A stretch of 33,172 nt of DNA from the NCBI GenBank assembly GCA_003223255.1, contig QHYJ01000203.1:1-33172 (forward strand), given 5' to 3'. Positions 8,861-17,883 of the stretch are shown here, piece after piece. Position 1 is the first letter of the stretch. Every line of letters begins with the position of its first letter. Both the position numbers and the translations under genes were made by a program. A model generated the notes under the pieces. The model did not search any database. It worked only from the letters and a program-made list of their open reading frames with translations, and had not been told where the DNA came from. Source of the stretch: Acidobacteriota bacterium (GTDB lineage Bacteria > Acidobacteriota > Terriglobia > Acidiferrales > UBA7541).

Positions 8861-9018
8861 TACTTCGCTGAACCACAGATCAAGCAGTAGATTCCCCGCG
8901 CCCTGGCTGCAGCAGGCAAGCAAAAACCGGCGCTCGGAATGACGGGGTTCAGGATTCCCTAGCTCGGACGCAAGCACAGGCGTCTTAAGACATTCTGCGC
9001 ACTGGCAGCACACATTTC

Positions 9019-9033
9019 GGCCGTACGACGGCC
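9019..9033 (+). promoter_or_regulatory. Small hairpin before the ilvC ribosome site
   Basis: GGCCGT and ACGGCC flank a 3-base loop ACG, forming a 6-bp stem just upstream of the GAGAGGA ribosome site. The rest of the 8861-9047 gap holds only short imperfect stems and no ORF of note. The hairpin could be an mRNA processing or stability element, or chance. Confidence 0.3.
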
Positions 9034-9047
9034 AATGAGAGGACACC

Positions 9048-10085
9048 ATGGCGAATCTCTACTACGATGACTCCGCGGATCTTGCACTGATTCAAGCGAA
9101 AAAAGTAGCCATCATCGGGTACGGTTCGCAGGGTCATGCACATTCACTCAACCTGCGCGACAGCGGTGTCTCGGTCCGCGTTGGCCTGCCGGAAACCAGC
9201 ACTTCACGCACCAAAGCGGAAAAAGAAGGGCTCACCGTCAACACGCCCCCGCAAGCTGCCGCCTGGGCCGACGTCATCATGATGCTTGCCCCGGACACAA
9301 AGCAGCCGAAGCTTTATCGCGACGCAATCGAGCCAAATCTCAAGCCGGGCAAGACGCTGATGTTCGCACACGGCTTCAACATTCGCTTTGGAGCCATCAA
9401 GCCGGCGAAGACTGTGGATGTTTCGATGATTGCCCCGAAAGCTCCGGGGCATCGTGTGCGCGAAGTCTTCACCGAGGGCGGCGGCACGCCTGCACTGCTT
9501 GCAGTGGAACAAGATGCCAGCGGAAGCGCCAAGGCGCTGGCACTTTCCTACGCGAAAGGACTGGGCTGCACACGCGCGGGTGTCTTGGAAACGACATTCA
9601 CCGAAGAAACCGAGACGGACCTTTTTGGCGAGCAGGCCGTGCTTTGCGGCGGCGTCAGCGAATTGATCAAAGCCGGTTTCGAAACGCTGGTCGCAGCAGG
9701 CTATCAGCCGGAAGTTGCCTATTTCGAATGCCTGCACGAGATGAAATTGATAGTCGACCTGATCTACCGCGGCGGGCTCAGCTACATGCGTTACTCGGTC
9801 AGCGACACTGCCGAGCAAGGAGATTATGCCTCGGGACCGCGCATTGTCACGAAGCAAACGCGCGAGGAAATGAAAAAAATCCTGACGGAAATTCGCGACG
9901 GCAGCTTCGCCAAGAAGTGGATCGAGGAAAATGAAAAGGGCTGCCCGAACTTTTTGGCCAAGCGCCGGAGCGAGCAGCAGCACCCCGTCGAGCAACTGGG
10001 GCCCAAGTTGCGCGCCATGATGCCCTTCCTTCAACCGGTGATTGCGCCGGGGCTGGAAGTTAAGGCTGCCGCCACGAAAAAATAA
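9048..10085 (+). CDS. ilvC: Ketol-acid reductoisomerase (NADP+)
   Basis: A 345-residue class I enzyme that isomerises and reduces acetolactate or acetohydroxybutyrate, the second step of the pathway. The Rossmann loop is [21 protein letters not shown] (residues 15-35). The HGFNI segment and the metal-binding block [17 protein letters not shown] lie mid-protein, and the knotted C-terminal domain carries [16 protein letters not shown] and [12 protein letters not shown]. Start ATG has GAGAGGA upstream. It is separated from ilvN by 187 bases without a gene but lies on the same strand and completes the D-B-N-C set. A short hairpin (9019-9033) sits just before its ribosome site. Confidence 0.97.
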   Translation: MANLYYDDSADLALIQAKKVAIIGYGSQGHAHSLNLRDSGVSVRVGLPETSTSRTKAEKEGLTVNTPPQAAAWADVIMMLAPDTKQPKLYRDAIEPNLKPGKTLMFAHGFNIRFGAIKPAKTVDVSMIAPKAPGHRVREVFTEGGGTPALLAVEQDASGSAKALALSYAKGLGCTRAGVLETTFTEETETDLFGEQAVLCGGVSELIKAGFETLVAAGYQPEVAYFECLHEMKLIVDLIYRGGLSYMRYSVSDTAEQGDYASGPRIVTKQTREEMKKILTEIRDGSFAKKWIEENEKGCPNFLAKRRSEQQHPVEQLGPKLRAMMPFLQPVIAPGLEVKAAATKK

Positions 10086-10133
10086 TTGTCCGAACCATTC
10101 ACGCGAAAATTCGCTGTCCCCCCGAGCAATTGG

Positions 10134-10160
10134 TTGACACGCGGTAGGGGTTTAGGCAAT
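10134..10160 (+). promoter_or_regulatory. Putative promoter of the RpiR-type regulator
   Basis: TTGACA (10134-10139) is a perfect -35 box. The best -10 is a poor GGCAAT (10155-10160), 15 bases away. Transcription would start near 10167-10169, right at the GTG/ATG start of the regulator, and no Shine-Dalgarno sequence is visible there. A leaderless mRNA is possible. Only the -35 is convincing. Confidence 0.35.
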
Positions 10161-10168
10161 CCTCTCGC

Positions 10169-11041
10169 GTGATGAAACGCAAGAGTAGCCCCTCTACATC
10201 GGCTTCAATACACCTTGGCGAGCGCATCGAGCAGCTCAGCGTCAAACGGCAGGAAGTCATCCGGCCGATCCTCGAGCATCCGCGTGAATACGTGTTACTC
10301 AGCGTGCGCGCGATGGCCAAGCGGTTGCGCACTGATCCGGCGACGATCGTTCGAATCGTTCGCGGCCTGGGCTTCGGCAGCTATCGCGAATTTCAGCGGC
10401 ATCTACACGAGCTTTCCCTCGCCTTCGCCACTTCCTTGGATACTATGCAGTCCGGAGGCCACGACCCCAGCGTGCCGGCACACGTCGTCGAATCGCTAGA
10501 ACAGGATTTGAAGAATCTTCATGGGCTCAAGAACAGTCTGGATGCCCAGCGCCTGGTGGCCCTGGCGAAACGCTTTCACGAAGCGCGGCGAATCGTTGTC
10601 CTTGCCGCCGACTTGGCAACCCATCTTGCGGGTTATCTGGAATATCAAATCAGCTTGCTGGGGCTGCCGATTTTTGCGGCCACCTCCGCAGGCAGGATTC
10701 TGCATCTCGTGCGCTCCGTGAATCGGCAGGACCTGGTGATTGCCATTAGTTTTCGGCGCGGGCTACGCCAAACCATTGAAGGCGCACAGCAAGCTCGCGC
10801 GAATGGCGCGTATTGCGTGGGCATCGCAGACACTTATCTTTCGCCGCTGGCGCGCGAGTGCAACGAGATTTTCCTTGCCTCCGTCGAGACCACTTCGTTC
10901 GGTGCCTCCTATGTTGCGCCAGTCGCGCTGCTCAATTCCCTGCTCGCCGCTGTCGGCCAATACCATCGCTCGCAAACCCTCGCGATCGTGAAAGAAATTG
11001 CCGAGGAACAGCGTAAGGGATTTCGCTGGTACAATCCGTGA
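10169..11041 (+). CDS. MurR/RpiR family transcriptional regulator
   Basis: A 290-residue DNA-binding protein. Residues 15-85 form the RpiR-type helix-turn-helix (RPILEHPREYVLLSVRAMAKRLRTDPATIVRIVRGLGFGSYREFQ). Residues about 115-250 form a SIS sugar-phosphate-binding domain (RRIVVLAADLATHLAGYLEYQ; LVIAISFRRGLRQTIEGAQQARANGAYCVGI). Members sense phosphosugars, for example MurNAc-6-phosphate for MurR. It starts with GTG ATG in tandem; either codon may serve. It lies between the ilv operon and two peptidoglycan-peptide enzymes on the same strand, which fits a role in cell-wall recycling, but the ligand is not shown by sequence. Confidence 0.9.
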   Translation: MMKRKSSPSTSASIHLGERIEQLSVKRQEVIRPILEHPREYVLLSVRAMAKRLRTDPATIVRIVRGLGFGSYREFQRHLHELSLAFATSLDTMQSGGHDPSVPAHVVESLEQDLKNLHGLKNSLDAQRLVALAKRFHEARRIVVLAADLATHLAGYLEYQISLLGLPIFAATSAGRILHLVRSVNRQDLVIAISFRRGLRQTIEGAQQARANGAYCVGIADTYLSPLARECNEIFLASVETTSFGASYVAPVALLNSLLAAVGQYHRSQTLAIVKEIAEEQRKGFRWYNP

Positions 11042-11121
11042 GTTCGTCTAGTTTGCAGCCGCGTGTTCTGTCGTGAAACGGGGACGCGCTGCGTAATTTT
11101 CAGTAAACCAGGAGTGGATAC

Positions 11122-12180
11122 GTGGTGAAAGCTGAACCGCGACCGTTGAAAAACGTCTCTGTTCTAGCGCTGGCGATCCTCGTCCCGCTCGCAGGCGTTG
11201 CACGAGGGCAAGCGACAAGTTCTATCCTCCCCGGCCCCAAGCCCGCGGATGCTCCTAAGGAATGGAAGGCTTGGATTGGTGATTACCGTGACGGGGTCAA
11301 GGAGCACACAATTTTTGAAAGGGGACAACGCCTCTGGCTCTACGAAAAGGGAAAAGGGGAGTGGCCGCTCCAGAAAGTCGGAGAGTATGAATTCGTTGTG
11401 GAAGGCGATGGCAAGAGCCCACTCATCGGATTCGTAAAGGATGGTTCAGAGTTCGTTCTTAATGATGTCAAGTTTGGTCGGCAAAGCTATGGTGTAGACG
11501 CAAATCGCATTGCGCGCATACGCCCTGTAAAACCCATCGGAGAATTAAGGTTATCGGCACTCACTGCGAAGCCGCCGCCCGAAAAGGGAAAATTCCGCAA
11601 ACCTGATCTACTGGAGTTGGCTTCCCTCGATCCGGGCATTCACCTGGACATTCGCTATGCGACGTCGAACGATTTCCTTGGCACTCCGGTTTATTCGCAG
11701 GCACGCGCCTTCCTGCAGCGACCCGCGGCGGAAGCACTTCTGCGCGTACAGCAAAAACTGAAACCACTGGGTTATGGCTTGTTGATCCACGACGCCTACA
11801 GGCCTTGGTATGTGACAAAGATTTTTTGGGACGCTACGCCGCCCGAAGGGAAAATCTTCGTGGCCGATCCCTCACAGGGCTCGCGGCATAATCGTGGGTG
11901 CGCCGTTGATCTTACGCTTTACGACCTACCGAGCGGAAGCCCCATCGAAATGCCCGGCGCTTACGATGAAATGTCGCGGCGTTCTTATCCCGACTATCCG
12001 GGTGGCACTTCGCTCCAGCGCTGGCACCGCGACTTGCTGCGCCGCGCGATGGAATCCGAGGACTTTACCGTTTACGAAGCGGAGTGGTGGCACTTCGATT
12101 ACAAGGAGTGGAAGGAATACCCGATCCTGAATGTTCCTTTCGAGAACCTGGGTTTGGATGTGGGAGCCGCAACACATTAA
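11122..12180 (+). CDS. D-Ala-D-Ala dipeptidase, VanX/DdpX type (peptidase M15D), secreted
   Basis: A 352-residue protein with a signal peptide (hydrophobic VSVLALAILVPLAGVA ending near ARGQA), an N-terminal region of about 110 residues that I do not recognise, and a C-terminal M15D peptidase. Zinc ligands are His256 and Asp263 in SRHNRGCAVDLTL and His324 in EAEWWHFDY, with catalytic Glu321. The substrate-binding HDAYRPW is at about 225. VanX-type enzymes cut D-Ala-D-Ala. With an export signal it more likely acts on dipeptides or wall peptides outside the cytoplasm than in vancomycin resistance. Start is GTG (a second GTG follows) with GGAG upstream. The next gene also acts on D-amino-acid peptides. 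Confidence 0.9.
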   Translation: MVKAEPRPLKNVSVLALAILVPLAGVARGQATSSILPGPKPADAPKEWKAWIGDYRDGVKEHTIFERGQRLWLYEKGKGEWPLQKVGEYEFVVEGDGKSPLIGFVKDGSEFVLNDVKFGRQSYGVDANRIARIRPVKPIGELRLSALTAKPPPEKGKFRKPDLLELASLDPGIHLDIRYATSNDFLGTPVYSQARAFLQRPAAEALLRVQQKLKPLGYGLLIHDAYRPWYVTKIFWDATPPEGKIFVADPSQGSRHNRGCAVDLTLYDLPSGSPIEMPGAYDEMSRRSYPDYPGGTSLQRWHRDLLRRAMESEDFTVYEAEWWHFDYKEWKEYPILNVPFENLGLDVGAATH

Positions 12181-12272
12181 GCAGCAATGCTTTACAACGG
12201 CGTGCGTGACATAACTGGGACGCGCCGGCCTGCAGGCAGAGCCAAAGCGCGACCCTACAGGTGGAGGACTCT

Positions 12273-15200
12273 TTGAACGACAAAACGCGCAGGACACAGC
12301 GCACTTTCGCGCTGTCTCTCTTGTTCTTTTTCACGCTGCAAGCTGGCCCGGTCTGGGCTCAATCCGAGAACTCACTGGCGCAACGCATCCAGAAGGTCAT
12401 CAGCCGACCCGAGTTTGCGCACGCCAACTTCGGCATCGAGTTTCATTCCCTCGACACCGGGAAAGTCGTCTATTCGCTGAACGGAGACAAGCTTTTTGTG
12501 CCCGCTTCCACGACGAAGACGCTCACCGAGGGCACGGTCCTCGCGAAGCTTGGCGCAGACTACCTCTTCCATACGCGCGTCTATCACGCTGGGGCGATCG
12601 ACAAGCACGGCACGCTCAAGGGCGACTTGATTCTGGTCGCTAGCGGCGACCCGAATCTCTCCAATCGCATCCAGCCGGACGGCACACTCGCTTTCGTCGA
12701 TGAAGATCACTCTTACGGTGGCCCGGCGCTGCCCGGCGATCCTCTGGCAGTCATTAAGGAGCTTGCAAAAGACGTCGCGGCCAAGGGGATTCACAGAATT
12801 CAGGGCCGCGTGCTGATAGACACGAGTCTTTCCCCCGATGGGCCGCGCGAAGGCGGCACGAACGTGGTGATGTCCTCCATCATGATCAACGACAACGTGA
12901 TCGATCTCCTCCTAGCGCCCGGCGCAAAAGAGGGCGATCCTATTTCGCTTAAAACTTCGCCGCAAACTTCTTACGTCATATTTGTGAACCGTCTGACCAC
13001 TTCTGCGGCTGGAACCAAGCCTTCGTTCGAATCTCCGGAATTCACAAGCAACGCGGACGGCTCCGTCAGCGTAACGCTTACCGGAAGCCTCCCCATTGGA
13101 TTCAAGCCCCAGCCTGCGGCCATCGCGGTGCCTTCACCAACGAAGTTTGCTGAAACGGTTTTCCGCGAAGCGCTCGTGGGCGCAGGCATCGAGATCAAGC
13201 CCTCGTCGGGTGCTGCGCCTACTGACTTTGTTCTGCTTGCGCGTTTCTATACTGCGGAGAACCAAGTCGCCGAGCACGTCTCTCCGCCACTCTCCGAAGA
13301 AATCAAAGTGACGCTGAAGGTGAGCCAAAATCTGCATGCGGGAATGGGGCCGTATCTTCTCGGCGCGCTGGTGGCAAAAGACACGAAGAATCCCCTCGAC
13401 GCAGGATTCCATGTTGAACACGACTTTTTGCAAGCCGCGAAGCTCGACCTTTCTGGCAGCGGCCAAGGCGACGGCGCTGGCGGCGACTGGGCAGATCTCT
13501 TCAGCCCGGACTTTATGGTGCATTACCTGACGTATTGGACCACGCGGCCCGACTACGAAGTCTTTTTCAAGGCTCTTCCTGTGCTGGGTAAAGACGGCAC
13601 ACTTGTGAAAATTCAAGTGAATGCGCCCGCCGCAGGTCACGTGTTCGCAAAAACCGGGACGTTCGGCTCGGAAGACAAGCTCAACGGCAAGCTGATGCTC
13701 AACGGTAAGGGCCTGGTCGGCTACGTGATCACCAAAGATAACAAGAAGCTGGCCTTTGCGGCCTATGTGAATCACGTCACGCTTCCGCCGGACATGGAAG
13801 CGGCGCAGACCGTCGCGGGCGAGGCCCTCGGCGAGATTGCTGGCGCCGCGTACGACGCCGATCTCAGCGGATCAGCGGGCGCCGAAACGGCTTACGATCT
13901 TCTCATCCGCAATGGCCATATCATCGATGGCACAGGCAATCCGTGGTTTGCGGGCGATGTCGCTGTGAACGGCGGCCGCATCGCAGCCGTCGGTGATCTA
14001 CACGACGCTCACGCCAAACGCGAAATTGATGCACAGGGCCGCATCGTCGCGCCGGGATTCATTGACATGCTCGGGCAATCCGAAGTTTCGCTTCTATTGG
14101 ACAACCGCTCGCTCAGCAAACTCTCTCAGGGAATTACCACAGAAATCACCGGCGAAGGCGGCTCCATCGCTCCGCAAAATGAAAAGACCCTGGCACCCAT
14201 GAAGCCATTCCTGGACCACTACAAGCTCAGTGTCGATTGGACCACCCTCGACGGTTATTTTAGACGCCTTGAAAAGCAAGGCACCCCTCTCAACATCGGG
14301 ACTTATGTTGGCTCGGCGCAGGTCCGCGAAGCCGTGATCGGCGACGACGACCGACCGCCCACGCCGGCCGAACTCGAACAGATGAAAATGCTCGTCGAGC
14401 AAGCAATGAAAGATGGCGCGCTCGGAGTCTCGAGCGCGCTCATTTATCCACCAAATATCTACGCAAAAACCGACGAACTAATCGCGCTCGCGCACGTAGC
14501 TTCGAAATACGGGGGACTTTACGCCACGCACATGCGCAGCGAGGGCGCTTCGGAAATGGCCGCACTTGCTGAAGCCATTCGCATCGGCCGCGAAGCGAAT
14601 CTTCCCGTCGAGGTTTTTCACCTGAAGGTGAGCGGCAAGTCGCGCTGGGGTAGCATGAAGAACGTCGCGGCCGCGATTCAAAATGCCCGCGATTCGGGGC
14701 TTGACATTGCTGCTGATATGTACCCCTATCCAGCAGGAGCCACGGCACTTGCTTCCGCACTTCCGCCCTGGGTCGCGGATGGCGGCGTCCAGAAACTGCT
14801 AGAACGGCTGAAAGATCCTGCGGTCCGCGCGCGCATCAAAAAGGAATTCGCTCGAGATCATCCCGATTGGGAAAATCTCTTCTACGACTGCGGCGGCGGA
14901 AGCGGTGTTCTTATTTCTTCCGTGGAAAAAGCCGAATTGAAACAGTTCGAAGGGAAAACGGTTGAAGATGTCTCCAAAGCATGGAAGAAAACGCCGGAGG
15001 ACACGCTGATGGACTTCGTGCTCGCGGACAGTGCACAAACCGGCGCGATTTATTTCATGGCCAGCGAAGAAGACCTAGGTACTGGCCTCAGCCAGCCCTG
15101 GACGAGCATCGGCTTGGATGCCAATGAAATGTCACTCGACGGTCCGACCTACGAAGCACACGCGCATCCGCGCACTTTTGGTTCTGTGCCGCGCTTTCTC

Positions 15201-15509
15201 GGACACTATGTCCGGGATGGACATCTCCTGCCTCTGGAGGCGGCCATCCGCAAAATCACTTCCCTTCCCGCCCAGCGCGAACATCTCGAAGGCCGCGGCC
15301 TTCTAAAGCCCGGCTATTTCGCGGACGTCACGATCTTCGATCCGGCAACGATCATCGACCATGCCACGTTTGTGAAACCCGATCAGTTGTCGGAAGGCAT
15401 CGACTTCACCATCGTCAACGGCCAAGTCGAATACGACCACGGCAAGCTCACGGGCGCGGCCGCCGGCAAAGTTCTACGGGGCCGCGGCTGGCAGGCGTCA
15501 AACAACTGA
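12273..15509 (+). CDS. Fusion: PBP4-type D-Ala-D-Ala carboxypeptidase (DacB) and D-aminoacylase-like amidohydrolase
   Basis: A 1078-residue secreted two-enzyme protein. I chose the TTG at 12273 because GGTGGAGGA lies just before it; GTG at 12261 has no ribosome site. A signal peptide (FALSLLFFFTLQAG) is followed by a peptidase S13 domain (about 30-520) with catalytic Ser79 and Lys82 (PASTTK), SQN at 351-353 and KTG at 460-462. From residue 542 (DLLIRNGHIIDGTGNPW) to the end is an N-acyl-D-amino-acid deacylase-like domain: APGFID at 593-598, THMRSEG with His753, VFHLKVSG with His783, Asp949. The HxH that normally follows FID is replaced by LGQ (Leu600, Gln602), and the usual NCG is EGG. The first half could release D-Ala and the second act on D-amino-acid products, but the second active site is incomplete by the usual rule. 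Confidence 0.88.
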   Translation: MNDKTRRTQRTFALSLLFFFTLQAGPVWAQSENSLAQRIQKVISRPEFAHANFGIEFHSLDTGKVVYSLNGDKLFVPASTTKTLTEGTVLAKLGADYLFHTRVYHAGAIDKHGTLKGDLILVASGDPNLSNRIQPDGTLAFVDEDHSYGGPALPGDPLAVIKELAKDVAAKGIHRIQGRVLIDTSLSPDGPREGGTNVVMSSIMINDNVIDLLLAPGAKEGDPISLKTSPQTSYVIFVNRLTTSAAGTKPSFESPEFTSNADGSVSVTLTGSLPIGFKPQPAAIAVPSPTKFAETVFREALVGAGIEIKPSSGAAPTDFVLLARFYTAENQVAEHVSPPLSEEIKVTLKVSQNLHAGMGPYLLGALVAKDTKNPLDAGFHVEHDFLQAAKLDLSGSGQGDGAGGDWADLFSPDFMVHYLTYWTTRPDYEVFFKALPVLGKDGTLVKIQVNAPAAGHVFAKTGTFGSEDKLNGKLMLNGKGLVGYVITKDNKKLAFAAYVNHVTLPPDMEAAQTVAGEALGEIAGAAYDADLSGSAGAETAYDLLIRNGHIIDGTGNPWFAGDVAVNGGRIAAVGDLHDAHAKREIDAQGRIVAPGFIDMLGQSEVSLLLDNRSLSKLSQGITTEITGEGGSIAPQNEKTLAPMKPFLDHYKLSVDWTTLDGYFRRLEKQGTPLNIGTYVGSAQVREAVIGDDDRPPTPAELEQMKMLVEQAMKDGALGVSSALIYPPNIYAKTDELIALAHVASKYGGLYATHMRSEGASEMAALAEAIRIGREANLPVEVFHLKVSGKSRWGSMKNVAAAIQNARDSGLDIAADMYPYPAGATALASALPPWVADGGVQKLLERLKDPAVRARIKKEFARDHPDWENLFYDCGGGSGVLISSVEKAELKQFEGKTVEDVSKAWKKTPEDTLMDFVLADSAQTGAIYFMASEEDLGTGLSQPWTSIGLDANEMSLDGPTYEAHAHPRTFGSVPRFLGHYVRDGHLLPLEAAIRKITSLPAQREHLEGRGLLKPGYFADVTIFDPATIIDHATFVKPDQLSEGIDFTIVNGQVEYDHGKLTGAAAGKVLRGRGWQASNN

Positions 15510-15524
15510 AAATTCCATCGTTAC

Positions 15525-15911
15525 TTAGCTTAAGGCTGTTTTCCCAAGATCCGCCACGCGCCGCTCGTAAGTCATTTCTACGAACCCGTGTTTCCCGTAG
15601 TAGCGCAACACGATTTTGTGGCCCGGTTCAATTTTCGCGCGCGTTTTCATCAGAGCATCAGAGAGTTCGACCCACTGGCCGTTCACAAGATAATTGCCTT
15701 CCCAGCCGCGCAATTCAAAGTGCCCGTCGTTTTTCAGAATGAGCGGCGCGGCGTTACAGGTGGTCACTTTGCCTTTGATCTTCGCTTGCGTACACTGGTA
15801 GCGGCCGGAAACGTCGGTGGTTTGCGCGGGACTTGCCGGAGTCAGAGCGAGCAGCAAGGCAGCGAGCGGCAAAAAACGCAAGAGGATTCGAGCGACGCGA
15901 ACGCGCCCCAT
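15525..15911 (-). CDS. Small secreted protein of unknown function
   Basis: A 128-residue protein with a signal peptide (ILLRFLPLAALLLALTPASPAQ) and a mature domain of about 95 residues that begins DVSGRYQCTQAKIKGK and contains two cysteines (Cys in YQC and TTC), possibly a disulfide. The frame is open upstream, but the ATG at 15911 has a GGAG site and places the signal peptide at the N-terminus. The mature part reads like a small beta domain (FELRGWEGNYLVNGQWVEL; KIVLRYYGKHGFVEMTYERR). I do not recognise the family. It converges with the DacB fusion, 15 bases apart. Confidence 0.7.
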   Translation of the reverse strand: MGRVRVARILLRFLPLAALLLALTPASPAQTTDVSGRYQCTQAKIKGKVTTCNAAPLILKNDGHFELRGWEGNYLVNGQWVELSDALMKTRAKIEPGHKIVLRYYGKHGFVEMTYERRVADLGKTALS

Positions 15912-16084
15912 CGGGAAACTCCACGTCCAGGTCGCTTGGCTGCGGACCGCGGACCCTGGTCGGAAGGACAGGTGCAATTCTGCCGCCAAGGCCCCCAACG
16001 CTAAGTCTTTTATGTGTAATGAGTTAGGTAGCCGAATGTTAGGGCCAGCTAAGCCGGAGGGTACCTGTTTTCCTCTCGGAAGCT

Positions 16085-16124
16085 CACGGTGGGAACTCTT
16101 TTGCGCACGGCTCAGCTCACCGTG
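16085..16124. other. Inverted repeat in the 15912-16157 gap
   Basis: CACGGTG (16085-16091) and CACCGTG (16118-16124) are perfect 7-bp complements with a 26-base loop. The repeat lies beyond the stop of the minus-strand gamma-glutamyltransferase and could help end that transcript, but there is no T-run. Nothing else is seen in this gap. Confidence 0.2.
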
Positions 16125-16157
16125 GAACGCTGGCCACGCTGCAGCTGGACATCCTTC

Positions 16158-17837
16158 TTAGGGTAACTCTGCCACCGCCTGGCCATCCTTGCGCGGATCA
16201 GAGGCCCCATAGTTCACGCCGGTGACAAAGTCGCGCATGACCGCTTGTCCTCCGCCTACGTCGCTTGAAAACATCCCTTTCAGTTGAATCTTGTGTCCTT
16301 TTGCCGCTAGTTCGTCGCGCACTTTTTGCGGAATGCGGTTTTCCATCATCACGTCGCATCCGCCAAAGGTATGTTTGCTGAATCGCGGCGCTTCCAAAGC
16401 TGCTTGAATGTTCATCTTGAAATCCACGAGATCGGCAATGAACTGGGCGTGCGCTTGGGACTGGTTCCAGCCGCCCATGATCCCAAACGCCACCCGCGTA
16501 TCGCCCTGCTGCGCAAACGCCGGAATAATCGTGTGCAAAGGGCGGTTCCTTCCCGCGAGGGCGTTTGGCGAGGCAGGATCCAGGGAGAACAGCCCCCCGC
16601 GGTCGTGGAGAGCAAATCCCGTTCCCGGAGCCACGATGCCCGATCCGAACAATTCGTAGTTACTCTGAATGAGCGACACCATGTTTCCTTCGCGATCGAC
16701 AACCGTGAGATACGTCGTGTCGTTCCCTGCCGGTGTTTCTCCGGCTGCAGCTTCACAGTTCGCTTGGTCGGAATCGATCTGCTTCGCTCGCTGGGCAGCC
16801 CAGTCTTTCGAAAGCAGCGTGGGCACCGGCAATTTGTGCTTTCGCGGATCGCCGATGTATTTCAGCAAATCCGCGTAGGCTAATTTCTTTGCTTCGATCA
16901 CGGCATGCAACGCGTTGGTCGAGGCGAATCCCCAATCCTTCTGCCCGAGTGGGAACGTTTCCATGATGTTCAGCATTTCCAGGGCAGCCAGACCCTGCAC
17001 GTTGGGCGGCAGCTCGTAAACAGTCCAATCGCGATAGGTCGTCGAGATGGGCTCGACGAATTCGCTGGAAAACTCGGCGAGATCGGCAGCCACCATGGGC
17101 CCGCCGTGCCGCTTCATTGCGTTTAAGATTTTTGCTGCAATCTCTCCTTTGTAGAACGCGTCCCGGCCATGCTCTGCAACCTGCTCTAGCGACCAGGCCA
17201 GATCCGCATTGCGAAATACTTCTCCCACTTTCGGCGGCCGGTCATTTGGTAAATAGGTTTTTGTCGCGGTGTCGTCTGTTCGCAAGTAATCCGCGGAGCC
17301 CGCCCAGTAGGCGGCAGTCCATTCCGGCACAGGAAATCCATCCTGTGCCGCTCGAATGGCCGCCGCCAAATCATCCGCCAGCTTCTTGCGTCCAAATTTG
17401 TCTGCCAGCTTCTGCCATCCGTCCACGGCGCCCGGCACAGTGATGGCATTCACACCCTGCTGCGGCATGCTGCGAATTCCCTGCTTCTGCAAATACTCGA
17501 TCGTCAGTCCTTTCGGCGCCCAGCCACTGGCATTCAAGCCATACAGCTTGTTGGCCTTAGCGTCATACACGATCGCAAACAAATCTCCGCCCATGCCGTT
17601 CATCATAGGCTCCACCACGCCCATCATGGCGTTCGTGGCGATGGCCGCATCTACCGCATTGCCACCCTGTTCGAGGATGCGAACACCGGCCTCAGCGGCG
17701 AGCGGCGATTCCGCCGCAACAATGCCATTGCGCGAAATCACCATCGATCGCGTCTGGCTGCGGTCTTGCCCGTAGCTATGTTCGGCCCACATAACTCCGG
17801 CCACACAGAGGAATATCCATCCGCAAAAAAGTCGCAC
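16158..17837 (-). CDS. Gamma-glutamyltransferase (Ntn hydrolase)
   Basis: A 559-residue secreted proenzyme that cleaves and transfers gamma-glutamyl groups, for example from glutathione. The GTG at 17837 has AAGGAAGGA 7 bases upstream and is followed directly by a signal peptide (LFCGWIFLCVAGVMWAE); the ATG at 17867 lacks a ribosome site. The N-terminal block VAAESPLAAEAGVRILEQGGNAVDAAIATN is typical. The self-cleavage and catalytic threonine is Thr374 in GNDTTYLTVVDREGN. Downstream are NYELFGSGIVAPGTGF and, later, MGGWNQSQAHAQ. Length is normal for the family. It follows the Vps10/BNR gene by 46 bases on the same strand, so they are probably cotranscribed. Confidence 0.95.
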   Translation of the reverse strand: MRLFCGWIFLCVAGVMWAEHSYGQDRSQTRSMVISRNGIVAAESPLAAEAGVRILEQGGNAVDAAIATNAMMGVVEPMMNGMGGDLFAIVYDAKANKLYGLNASGWAPKGLTIEYLQKQGIRSMPQQGVNAITVPGAVDGWQKLADKFGRKKLADDLAAAIRAAQDGFPVPEWTAAYWAGSADYLRTDDTATKTYLPNDRPPKVGEVFRNADLAWSLEQVAEHGRDAFYKGEIAAKILNAMKRHGGPMVAADLAEFSSEFVEPISTTYRDWTVYELPPNVQGLAALEMLNIMETFPLGQKDWGFASTNALHAVIEAKKLAYADLLKYIGDPRKHKLPVPTLLSKDWAAQRAKQIDSDQANCEAAAGETPAGNDTTYLTVVDREGNMVSLIQSNYELFGSGIVAPGTGFALHDRGGLFSLDPASPNALAGRNRPLHTIIPAFAQQGDTRVAFGIMGGWNQSQAHAQFIADLVDFKMNIQAALEAPRFSKHTFGGCDVMMENRIPQKVRDELAAKGHKIQLKGMFSSDVGGGQAVMRDFVTGVNYGASDPRKDGQAVAELP

Positions 17838-17883
17838 GGCGTTGTCCTTCCTGGTTTCTCTCACCATCGTGAAAAAGCATCCC

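Noticed and set aside
9204-10034. A 276-codon minus-strand frame opposite ilvC.
   Set aside because: It is the shadow of a well-supported gene, with no ribosome site and no motif.
11122-12180. VanX-type gene as a vancomycin-resistance determinant.
   Set aside because: No vanH, vanA-type ligase or vanRS genes are nearby and the protein carries an export signal; a wall-peptide role is more likely.
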